Shown here piece by piece: positions 33,358-41,069 of a DNA stretch of 64,000 nucleotides. Made by a program: the position numbers and the translations under genes. Source of the DNA: RAM1 sp943372515 (GTDB lineage: Bacteria; Pseudomonadota; Gammaproteobacteria; Burkholderiales; Burkholderiaceae_C); NCBI GenBank assembly GCA_943372515.1, contig CALRYY010000011.1:9150-73149 (forward strand), in the 5' to 3' direction. The notes beneath the pieces are model-generated. The model did no database searches. It saw only the letters and a list, made by a program, of their open reading frames with translations, and was not told the DNA's origin. Every line of letters begins with the position of its first letter. Position 1 is the stretch's first letter.

Positions 33358-36300
33358 ATGACGCAGACTGAACCGAAAGAGGGTTTCAACCTCTCCAAAT
33401 GGGCGCTGGACCACCCGGCGCTGACCCGCTACCTGATGGTGGTGCTGATGCTGCTGGGCTTTGCGGCCTATTTCCAGCTGGGCCAGGACGAGGACCCGCC
33501 GTTTACCTTCCGCGCAATGGTGGTGCGAACCTATTGGCCCGGCGCCACGGCGCAGCAGATGGCCGAACAGGTGACCGACAAGATCGAGCGCACCCTGCAG
33601 GAGGTGCCCTATGCCGACATCATCCGCAGCTATTCCAAGCCCGGTGAGTCGCAGATCATCTTCCAGATCAAGGACTCGTCCAAGGCCGGTGAGGTCCCCA
33701 ACGTCTGGTACCAGGTGCGCAAGAAGGTGGGCGACATGCGCTTTACCTTGCCCGCGGGTATCCAGGGCCCGTTTTTCAACGACGAGTTCGGCGATGTGTA
33801 CGGCGTGATCTATGCGCTGGAGCCTGATGCCGGCTTCAGCTATGCCGAAGTCAAGACACTGGCCGACGATGTGCGCCAGCAGTTGCTGCGGGTACGCGAC
33901 GTGGCCAAGGTGGAGCTGTTTGGCACGCAGGATGAAAAGCTGTTCGTCGAAATCTCGCAAAAGCGCCTGGCCCAGCTCGGCCTGGACATCAACCAGGTGC
34001 TGGCCCAGCTGGGCCAGCAAAACGCGGTGGAAAGCGCGGGCACCGTGCAGACGCCGCTGGACGTGGTGCAGGTGCGAGTGGGCGGGCAGTTCAACGCGAT
34101 AGAAGACCTGCGCTCGATGCCTGTGCGTGGCAGCTCGGGCAACCAGCTGCGCCTGGGTGACATTGCCGACATCAAGCGCGGCTATGTGGACCCGCCAACC
34201 ATCAAGGTGCACCACCAGGGCAAGGAAGTCATTGCGCTGGGTGTGTCCATGGCCAAGGGCGGCGACATCATTGCCTTGGGAAAATCGCTGAACACCACGG
34301 TGGACCGCATCAAGGCCGAGCTGCCTGCCGGCATGCGGCTGGTGCAGCTGCAAGACCAGCCCAGGGCTGTTGCCACGTCGGTCAACGAATTCGTGAAGGT
34401 CCTGATCGAGGCCGTGGTGATCGTTCTGGCGGTGAGCTTCATCGCGCTGGGCTTTCACAAGCGGCCTGAAAAAGGGCTGCCGCTGTGGAAGCGCTACTAC
34501 ATCGACATCCGCCCCGGCCTGGTGGTGGGCATCACCATTCCGCTGGTGCTGGCGGTGACCTTCCTGGCCATGAACTACTGGGGCATCGGCCTGCACAAGA
34601 TATCGCTGGGCTCGCTGATCATCGCCCTGGGCCTGCTGGTGGACGACGCCATCATTGCCGTGGAGATGATGGTGCGCAAGATGGAAGAGGGCTACGACAA
34701 GGTGCGCGCTGCCACCTTTGCCTACGAAGTCACCGCCATGCCCATGCTGACGGGCACGCTGATCACGGCGGCGGGCTTCCTGCCCATCGGGCTGGCGCAG
34801 TCCACCGTGGGTGAATACACCTTCGCCATTTTTGCGGTCACGGTGATTGCGCTGGTGCTCAGCTGGCTGGTGTCGGTGTATTTCGTGCCCTACCTGGGCA
34901 CGCTGCTGCTCAAGGCCAAGCCGGTGTCTGCTGAACACCAGGAGCACTTTGACACGCCGTTTTACCGGACCTTTCGCCGCGCGGTGAACTGGTGCGTGCA
35001 GCACCGCTGGATCACCATTGGCGCCACGCTGCTGACGTTTGCGCTCGGTATCGTGGGCATGGGCAAAGTGCAGCAGCAGTTCTTCCCTGACTCCAGCCGC
35101 CCCGAGATCCTGGTGGCGCTGTGGTCGCCCGAAGGCACCGCCTTCGCTGCCTCTGAAGAAGTGGCCCGCCGGGTGGAGCAGCGCCTGATGCGTGAAGACG
35201 GTGTCGATACGGTAAGCACCTGGGTGGGCTCGGGTGTGCCGCGTTTTTATTTGCCGCTGGACCAGGTGTTCCCCCAGACCAACGTCTCGCAGCTGATCGT
35301 GATGCCCAAAGACCTGCGCACGCGCGAGACCTTGCGCGTGAAGCTGCCCGCTTTGCTGGCCCAGGAGTTTCCCGAGGTGCGCGGCCGCGTCACGTTGCTG
35401 CCCAACGGGCCGCCGGTGCCTTACCCGGTGATGTTCCGCGTGGTGGGGCCTGACCCTGCAGTGCTGCGCGAGCAGGCCGACCAGGTCAAGGCAGCCATGC
35501 GCCAGAGCCCGAACACGCGCGGCGTCAACGATAACTGGAATGAGTCGGTCAAGGTGCTGCGCCTGGAGGTGGACCAGGCCAAGGCCCGCGCCCTGGGCGT
35601 CACCAGCCAGTCGATCGCGCAGGCGTCGCGCACCATGCTGGCCGGCACGCCGGTGGGCCAGTTCCGCGAGGGCGACAAGCTCATCGACATCGTGCTGCGC
35701 CAGCCGCTGGATGAACGCAACGCACTGTCAGACCTGGGCAATGCCTATTTGCCCACGGCGTCTGGCCGCGCGATCCCGTTCACGCAGATTGCCAAGCCTG
35801 TCTTCAACTGGGAACCGGGCGTGATGTGGCGCGAAGGCCGCAGCTATGCGATCACCGTGCAGTCGGACATCGTCGAGGGCCTGCAGGGCGCGACGGTTAC
35901 CAACGAACTTCTGCCGCAGCTGCGCGCGCTGGAGGCCAAGTGGCCACAGGGCTACAAGATCCAGGTGGCTGGCGCGGTGGAGGAAAGCTCCAAAGGCTCC
36001 TCGTCCATTGTGGTGGGCGTGCCCATCATGCTGTTCCTCACGTTCACACTGCTGATGCTGCAACTGCACAGCTTCAGCCGTTCGATGCTGGTGTTTCTGA
36101 CCGGGCCGCTGGGCATCGCGGGGGTGGCGGGCGCGCTGTTGGTGTTGAACCGGCCGTTTGGCTTCGTGGCGTTATTGGGCGTGATTGCGCTGATGGGCAT
36201 GATCCAGCGCAATTCGGTGATCCTGATCGACCAGATCGAGCAGGACCGTGCGCGCGGTGTGCCCGCGTGGGACGCCATCGTCGAGTCAGCCGTGCGGCGC

Positions 36301-36483
36301 CTGCGCCCCATCGTGCTGACCGCCGCCGCCGCCGTGCTGGCCATGATCCCGCTGTCGCGCAGCGTGTTCTGGGGCCCCATGGCCGTGGCCATCATGGGCG
36401 GGCTGATCGTGGCCACCGTGCTGACCTTGCTGGCGCTGCCAGCCATGTACGCGGCCTGGTTCAGGGTCAGGCGGCCAGCTTGA
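33358..36483 (+). CDS. RND efflux transporter permease
   Basis: Proton-driven inner-membrane pump of the AcrB/HAE-type superfamily, 1041 residues. The usual duplicated plan is visible: a membrane segment at about 22-40, a large periplasmic loop, a group of helices at about 350-560, a second loop and a C-terminal helix group. GLLVDDAIIAVEMM in TM4 carries the paired Asp of the proton relay. PWPGATAQQ-like residues (YWPGATAQQMAEQV) mark the porter domain. No TolC-type gene is present, so an outer-membrane channel encoded elsewhere is needed. Substrate unknown. Confidence 0.94.
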   Translation: MTQTEPKEGFNLSKWALDHPALTRYLMVVLMLLGFAAYFQLGQDEDPPFTFRAMVVRTYWPGATAQQMAEQVTDKIERTLQEVPYADIIRSYSKPGESQIIFQIKDSSKAGEVPNVWYQVRKKVGDMRFTLPAGIQGPFFNDEFGDVYGVIYALEPDAGFSYAEVKTLADDVRQQLLRVRDVAKVELFGTQDEKLFVEISQKRLAQLGLDINQVLAQLGQQNAVESAGTVQTPLDVVQVRVGGQFNAIEDLRSMPVRGSSGNQLRLGDIADIKRGYVDPPTIKVHHQGKEVIALGVSMAKGGDIIALGKSLNTTVDRIKAELPAGMRLVQLQDQPRAVATSVNEFVKVLIEAVVIVLAVSFIALGFHKRPEKGLPLWKRYYIDIRPGLVVGITIPLVLAVTFLAMNYWGIGLHKISLGSLIIALGLLVDDAIIAVEMMVRKMEEGYDKVRAATFAYEVTAMPMLTGTLITAAGFLPIGLAQSTVGEYTFAIFAVTVIALVLSWLVSVYFVPYLGTLLLKAKPVSAEHQEHFDTPFYRTFRRAVNWCVQHRWITIGATLLTFALGIVGMGKVQQQFFPDSSRPEILVALWSPEGTAFAASEEVARRVEQRLMREDGVDTVSTWVGSGVPRFYLPLDQVFPQTNVSQLIVMPKDLRTRETLRVKLPALLAQEFPEVRGRVTLLPNGPPVPYPVMFRVVGPDPAVLREQADQVKAAMRQSPNTRGVNDNWNESVKVLRLEVDQAKARALGVTSQSIAQASRTMLAGTPVGQFREGDKLIDIVLRQPLDERNALSDLGNAYLPTASGRAIPFTQIAKPVFNWEPGVMWREGRSYAITVQSDIVEGLQGATVTNELLPQLRALEAKWPQGYKIQVAGAVEESSKGSSSIVVGVPIMLFLTFTLLMLQLHSFSRSMLVFLTGPLGIAGVAGALLVLNRPFGFVALLGVIALMGMIQRNSVILIDQIEQDRARGVPAWDAIVESAVRRLRPIVLTAAAAVLAMIPLSRSVFWGPMAVAIMGGLIVATVLTLLALPAMYAAWFRVRRPA

Positions 36484-36508
36484 CATCAATTTAGAACAAT
36501 AGCATTAT
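36480..36508 (+). promoter_or_regulatory. possible promoter of the FkbM methyltransferase gene
   Basis: TTGACA (36480-36485, overlapping the pump stop codon), 17 bases, CATTAT (36503-36508), only six bases before the ATG at 36515. If used, the transcript would be leaderless. Confidence 0.4.
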
Positions 36509-36510
36509 TT

Positions 36511-36529
36511 GCGGATGAATCCCATCCGC
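36511..36529 (+). promoter_or_regulatory. hairpin enclosing the FkbM start codon
   Basis: GCGGATG (36511-36517, containing the ATG) pairs perfectly with CATCCGC (36523-36529) around a five-base loop. It could limit or switch translation initiation. Confidence 0.45.
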
Positions 36530-37351
36530 CAAACAGACGCCCGCCACGGCCGGTTTTTCTACAACGTGAACGACACGTACGTGGGGCGGTCCATTCACCT
36601 TTACGGCGAATGGTCCGAGGCCGAGGTTCATCTTTTCGCGCAAATTGTGCGCCCGGGTGACGTGGTGCTGGAGGCGGGCTCGAATATCGGCTCGCATACG
36701 GTGGCCTTGTCACGGCTTGCCGGGAAATCGGGTCGGGTGCATGCGTTTGAGCCGCAAGACCATGCGCACCAGGTGTTGTGTGCCAACCTCATTGCCAATG
36801 GTTGCCTGAATACCTGGGTTTACCACAGCGCAGTGGGCGCCCAAAATGGTTTTGCGGACCTGCCGGAATTCGACATTGAAGCACCAAACAATTTTGGTTG
36901 CGTCAGCTTCCTGTACAAAGACCGTGTCACGCGTCAGGTCCCCTTGCGCACCATAGACAGCCTGAATCTGGACAGGTTGGACTTCCTGAAAGCGGACATT
37001 GAAGGCTTTGAGTTCGAGATGCTGGCGGGCTGTGCGCAGACGCTGCAGCGGTGCCGCCCGGTCGTGTTCATTGAATCAGCGGGCCCAGGCGGAGACAGCC
37101 GAGTGCCTCTGTACAACCACTTCACCGCATTGGGCTACCAATGCTGGGACTACATCACGCCGCTGTTCAACCCCCAGAATTTCAACGGTTGGCCCCATGA
37201 CGAATTTCCCGGCATCTGGTCTTTTGACATGCTGTGTGTCCCGCCCGGCCGCGCGACGGTTACCGGGATGAATGACGCGGCGCATCTGCGTCCGGGCAGT
37301 CCCGAACAATGGCGCGCGGCCCGATTCGAGCACGCGCCCGCCTCGGTTTAG
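36515..37351 (+). CDS. FkbM family methyltransferase
   Basis: S-adenosylmethionine-dependent methyltransferase of 278 residues, a family that often O-methylates sugars or lipids. SAM-binding motif I is VVLEAGSNIGSHT (about residues 49-61), followed by GRVHAFEPQ with the acidic residue for the ribose. LDFLKADIEGFEFEMLAG is the FkbM signature. The ATG at 36515 is used; an in-frame TTG lies two codons earlier. Start codon and flanks form a hairpin (36511-36529). Composition is visibly less GC-rich than neighbours and no glycan genes are adjacent, which hints at transfer. Confidence 0.88.
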   Translation: MNPIRQTDARHGRFFYNVNDTYVGRSIHLYGEWSEAEVHLFAQIVRPGDVVLEAGSNIGSHTVALSRLAGKSGRVHAFEPQDHAHQVLCANLIANGCLNTWVYHSAVGAQNGFADLPEFDIEAPNNFGCVSFLYKDRVTRQVPLRTIDSLNLDRLDFLKADIEGFEFEMLAGCAQTLQRCRPVVFIESAGPGGDSRVPLYNHFTALGYQCWDYITPLFNPQNFNGWPHDEFPGIWSFDMLCVPPGRATVTGMNDAAHLRPGSPEQWRAARFEHAPASV

Positions 37352-37421
37352 AATACGCGGTTGACCTATCGGAGGTGCTGGCCGGTTCGGCCCGCTGCCT
37401 TCGCAATCCATCACCTGAACC

Positions 37422-37508
37422 GCGCGGGTGGCGAAATTGGTAGACGCACCAGGTTTAGGTCCTGACGCCAGCAATGGTGTGGGGGTTCGAGTCCCCCCCC
37501 GCGCACCA
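37422..37508 (+). tRNA. tRNA-Leu (UAG anticodon)
   Basis: Acceptor GCGCGGG (37422-37428) pairs with CCCGCGC (37498-37504), discriminator A, encoded CCA. The anticodon loop TTTAGGT gives TAG. A long variable arm is present. tig starts 34 bases later, so the two may share a transcript; TAGAAT at 37349-37354 could be the -10 element. Confidence 0.96.
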
Positions 37509-37541
37509 GAAGACACAGATTTACCTCAAGAGAGAACCATC

Positions 37542-38855
37542 ATGGCCGTGAACGTAGAAACCCTCGAGAAGCTCGAACGCAAGATCACCCTCACGCTGCC
37601 TGTCAACGTGATCCAGTCAGAGGTTGACACGCGCCTGAAGCGCCTGGCACGCACCGTCAAGATGGACGGCTTTCGTCCCGGCAAGGTGCCCATGAACGTC
37701 GTGACCCAGCGTTACGGCTACTCGGTGCACTACGAAGTCATGAACGACAAGGTGGGCGAGGCCTTTGCCACCGCCGCCAACGAGGCCAAGCTGCGTGTGG
37801 CCGGCCAGCCCCGCATCACCGAAAAAGAAGAAGCCCCCGAAGGCGAGCTGGCGTTTGATGCCGTGTTCGAGGTGTACCCCGATGTCAAGATCGGTGACCT
37901 GGCCACCGCCGAAGTTGAAAAGATCACTGCTGAAGTGAGCGACGCCGCCATCGACAAGACGCTGGAGATCCTGCGCAAGCAGCGCCGCACCTTTGCCCAG
38001 CGCGCACAGGACGCCGCCGCCCAGGACGGCGACCGCGTGACGGTGGACTTCGAAGGCAAGATCGACGGCGAACCCTTTGCCGGCGGCAAGGCCGAGGCTT
38101 ACCAGTTCCTGGTGGGCGAGGGCCAGATGCTCAAGGAATTTGAAGACGCCGTGCGCGGCATGAAGTCTGGCGAAAGCAAGACCTTCCCGCTGGCTTTTCC
38201 CGCCGATTACCACGGCAAGGACGTGGCCGGCAAGACGGCAGATTTTCTGGTCACTGTGAATAAAATTGAAGCGGCCCACTTGCCCGAAGTGAACGAAGCC
38301 CTGGCCAAATCACTGGGCATTGCCGACGAAACCGTTGAAGGCCTGCGCGCCGACATCAAGAAAAACCTGGAGCGCGAAGTCAAATTCCGCCTTCTGGCGC
38401 GCAACAAGAACGCCGTCATGGACGCGCTGGTGGCCAAGGCCGAACTGGATCTGCCCAATGCCGCCGTGCAGGCCGAAGTAGACCGCATGATTGAAGGTGC
38501 CCGCGCCGACCTCAAGCAGCGCGGCATCAAGGACGCCGACAAGGCCCCGATCCCCGACGACGTATTCCGCCCGCAGGCCGAGCGCCGCGTGCGCCTGGGC
38601 CTGGTGGTGGCCGAACTGGTGCGCACCAACGAACTGCACGCCAAACCCGAACAGGTCAAGGCCCATGTGGAAGAGCTGTCCGCCAGCTACGAAAAGCCCG
38701 CCGACGTGGTGCGCTGGTATTTCAGCGACACGCGCCGCCTGGCCGAAGTCGAAGCCATCGTGATCGAAAACAACGTCACCGAATTCGTGTTGTCCAAGGC
38801 CAAAACCGTGGACAAGACCATCTCGTTTGACGAACTGATGGGCCAGCAGGGCTGA
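37542..38855 (+). CDS. tig: trigger factor
   Basis: Ribosome-associated chaperone with peptidyl-prolyl isomerase activity that meets nascent chains at the exit tunnel. It has 437 residues from the ATG at 37542. The N-terminal ribosome-binding signature GFRPGKVP lies near residues 44-51, the FKBP-like domain at about 160-245 (DGDRVTVDFEGKIDGEPF), and a helical C-terminal arm domain follows. It is first in the conserved tig-clpP-clpX-lon order and ends at a strong terminator. Confidence 0.97.
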   Translation: MAVNVETLEKLERKITLTLPVNVIQSEVDTRLKRLARTVKMDGFRPGKVPMNVVTQRYGYSVHYEVMNDKVGEAFATAANEAKLRVAGQPRITEKEEAPEGELAFDAVFEVYPDVKIGDLATAEVEKITAEVSDAAIDKTLEILRKQRRTFAQRAQDAAAQDGDRVTVDFEGKIDGEPFAGGKAEAYQFLVGEGQMLKEFEDAVRGMKSGESKTFPLAFPADYHGKDVAGKTADFLVTVNKIEAAHLPEVNEALAKSLGIADETVEGLRADIKKNLEREVKFRLLARNKNAVMDALVAKAELDLPNAAVQAEVDRMIEGARADLKQRGIKDADKAPIPDDVFRPQAERRVRLGLVVAELVRTNELHAKPEQVKAHVEELSASYEKPADVVRWYFSDTRRLAEVEAIVIENNVTEFVLSKAKTVDKTISFDELMGQQG

Positions 38856-38876
38856 CCTGCACTGACCCTTGGCCGG

Positions 38877-38926
38877 TGGGGCTTGTGCGGGCTTGCAGTC
38901 CGGCGCACAGGCCCCATCTGCTTTTT
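38877..38926 (+). terminator. rho-independent terminator after tig
   Basis: Long stem TGGGGC-T-TGTGCG paired with CGCACA-G-GCCCCA (38904-38916), followed by a run of five T at 38922-38926. Confidence 0.8.
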
Positions 38927-38956
38927 GGATACAGTTAAGGCATTACGGAGCAAACA

Positions 38957-39565
38957 ATGAGCGCACTTGAAACCCAGGCCCTCGGCATGATCCCGATGGT
39001 CATTGAACAGTCTGGCCGCGGCGAGCGGTCTTATGACATCTATTCGCGGCTGCTCAAGGAGCGCGTGATTTTCCTGGTGGGCGAGGTCAATGACCAGACC
39101 GCCAACCTGGTGGTGGCCCAGCTGCTGTTCCTGGAGAGCGAAAACCCCGACAAGGACATTTCGTTCTACATCAACTCCCCTGGCGGCAGCGTCACGGCGG
39201 GCATGGCGATCTATGACACCATGAACTTCATCAAGCCCGACGTGTCCACGCTGTGCTGCGGCTTTGCGGCCAGCATGGGTGCCTTCTTGCTGGCGGCCGG
39301 CGCCAAGGGCAAGCGTTTTTCGCTGCCCAACTCCAAGATCATGATCCACCAGGTGCTGGGCGGCGCACGCGGCCAGGCCACCGACATCGAGATCCACGCC
39401 CGCGATATCCTGCGCACCAAGGACCAGATGAACCGCATCCTGGCCGAGCGCACGGGCCAGCCTCTGGAAAAGATCAAGAACGATACCGAGCGTGATTACT
39501 TCCTGACGGCCGAAGAGTCCAAGGACTACGGCCTGATTGATCAGGTCATCGCCAAGCGGCCCTGA
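38957..39565 (+). CDS. clpP: ATP-dependent Clp protease proteolytic subunit
   Basis: Serine protease that forms the tetradecameric chamber of ClpXP/ClpAP. It has 202 residues. Catalytic Ser is in GFAASMGAFLL (about residue 113), His in MIHQVLGG (about 131), and Asp near residue 182 in the C-terminal part; YINSPGGSVTAGMAIYDTM is the oxyanion and substrate-groove region. GGAG precedes the ATG. It is separated from clpX by a strong terminator. Confidence 0.97.
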   Translation: MSALETQALGMIPMVIEQSGRGERSYDIYSRLLKERVIFLVGEVNDQTANLVVAQLLFLESENPDKDISFYINSPGGSVTAGMAIYDTMNFIKPDVSTLCCGFAASMGAFLLAAGAKGKRFSLPNSKIMIHQVLGGARGQATDIEIHARDILRTKDQMNRILAERTGQPLEKIKNDTERDYFLTAEESKDYGLIDQVIAKRP

Positions 39566-39595
39566 CCTTGTAACAGCCCCGAGTTGCCGGACAGC

Positions 39596-39633
39596 AACGG
39601 CGCTTTCTGTAACAGAAGGCGCCGTTTTTATTT
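39596..39633 (+). terminator. rho-independent terminator between clpP and clpX
   Basis: A 14-bp stem AACGGCGCTTTCTG/CAGAAGGCGCCGTT with a three-base loop, then TTTTATTT. It implies that clpX has its own promoter; TATCAT near 39635 could serve as a -10. Confidence 0.88.
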
Positions 39634-39673
39634 GGTTATCATCCTGAAACCCCCGTAACAAGGCACCGTACAC

Positions 39674-40939
39674 ATGGCCGAGAAAAAAGGCGCTTCCAGC
39701 GAAAAGACTCTTTACTGCTCCTTTTGCGGCAAGAGCCAGCACGAGGTGAAGAAGCTGATCGCCGGCCCTTCCGTGTTTATCTGTGACGAGTGCATTGACC
39801 TGTGCAACGAAATCATCCGCGACGAGCTGCCCGCGGGCGAGGAAACCCGTGAAGGGCGGGGCGACCTGCCCACGCCGGCCGAGATCAAGACCAACCTGGA
39901 CAACTACGTCATCGGCCAGGAGATCGCCAAGCGCACGCTGGCAGTGGCGGTGTACAACCATTACAAGCGCCTTCGCCACAAGGAAAAGGCCAAAAAAGAC
40001 GACGTCGAGCTGGCCAAGAGCAACATCCTGCTGATCGGCCCCACGGGCTCGGGCAAGACGCTTTTGGCGCAGACGCTGGCGCGCATGCTGGATGTGCCCT
40101 TTGTCATGGCCGACGCCACCACACTGACCGAAGCGGGTTACGTAGGCGAGGACGTTGAAAACATCATCCAGAAGCTGCTGCAAAGCTGCAACTACGAGGT
40201 CGAGCGTGCCCAGCGCGGTATCGTCTACATCGACGAAATCGACAAGATCTCGCGCAAGTCCGACAACCCGTCCATCACGCGCGACGTGTCGGGCGAGGGC
40301 GTGCAGCAGGCGCTGCTCAAGTTGATTGAAGGCACCATGGCCAGCGTGCCGCCGCAGGGCGGGCGCAAGCACCCCAACCAGGACTTCCTGCAGATCGACA
40401 CGACCAACATCCTGTTCATTTGTGGCGGCGCGTTTGCCGGCATGGAAAAGGTCATTGAAAACCGCACCGAAGCCTCAGGCATCGGCTTTGGCGCGGCGGT
40501 GCGCAGCAAGCAGCAGCGCAGCCTCACGGAAGTGTTCCGCGAAGTCGAGCCCGAAGACCTCATCAAATTCGGCCTGATCCCCGAGCTGGTCGGGCGCATG
40601 CCCGTGATCGCAACCCTGGCTGAGCTCAGCGAAGACGCGCTGGTACAGATCCTGACCGAACCCAAGAACGCGCTGGTCAAGCAGTACAGCAAGTTGCTGG
40701 CCATGGAAGGCGTGGACCTGGAGATTCGCCCCAACGCGCTCAAGGCCATCGCCCGCAAGGCGCTGGCGCGCAAGACCGGTGCACGCGGCCTGCGCTCCAT
40801 CCTGGAGCAGTCGCTGATTGACACCATGTTCGAGCTGCCCAACGCGTCGAACGTGGACAAGGTCGTGGTGGACGAATCCACCATCGACGAAAACAAGCCG
40901 CCGCTGCTGGTGTACCGCGAAGCCGCCAAGAAGGCGTGA
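39674..40939 (+). CDS. clpX: ATP-dependent Clp protease ATP-binding subunit ClpX
   Basis: AAA+ unfoldase that recognises tagged proteins and feeds them to ClpP. It has 421 residues. The N-terminal zinc-binding domain shows CSFCGKSQ and CDECIDLC (residues 15-40). Walker A is GPTGSGKT (about 119-126), Walker B is IVYIDEIDK, and the ClpP-contact loop IGF appears in EASGIGFGA. Pore loop GYVGEDVE is intact. Confidence 0.97.
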   Translation: MAEKKGASSEKTLYCSFCGKSQHEVKKLIAGPSVFICDECIDLCNEIIRDELPAGEETREGRGDLPTPAEIKTNLDNYVIGQEIAKRTLAVAVYNHYKRLRHKEKAKKDDVELAKSNILLIGPTGSGKTLLAQTLARMLDVPFVMADATTLTEAGYVGEDVENIIQKLLQSCNYEVERAQRGIVYIDEIDKISRKSDNPSITRDVSGEGVQQALLKLIEGTMASVPPQGGRKHPNQDFLQIDTTNILFICGGAFAGMEKVIENRTEASGIGFGAAVRSKQQRSLTEVFREVEPEDLIKFGLIPELVGRMPVIATLAELSEDALVQILTEPKNALVKQYSKLLAMEGVDLEIRPNALKAIARKALARKTGARGLRSILEQSLIDTMFELPNASNVDKVVVDESTIDENKPPLLVYREAAKKA

Positions 40940-41017
40940 CGCAACCCCCAGGCCTGCTGCAGCCAGTGTTTTTTTGCACGCAAACGACCCTTAACGCCGC
41001 ATTGCGATGCGGACGGG

Positions 41018-41044
41018 TTGAAAATCTCCATTTGCCGCCGATAT
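41018..41044 (+). promoter_or_regulatory. possible heat-shock (sigma32-type) promoter of lon
   Basis: TTGAAA at 41018-41023 and, after 13 bases, CCGATATT at 41037-41044, close to the sigma32 pattern CTTGAAA-N13/14-CCCATNT. The start codon lies 26 bases further on. lon is a sigma32 target in many proteobacteria. Confidence 0.45.
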
Positions 41045-41069
41045 TCAACAGGTAACAACAAGGATATTC

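Noticed and set aside
33259..35004. 581-codon open frame on the minus strand
   Set aside because: It lies opposite the RND permease, which has full family signatures; the His/Gln-rich translation is a shadow.
40940..40980. Terminator after clpX
   Set aside because: A run of seven T is present at 40970-40976, but the preceding GC-rich bases do not form a convincing stem.
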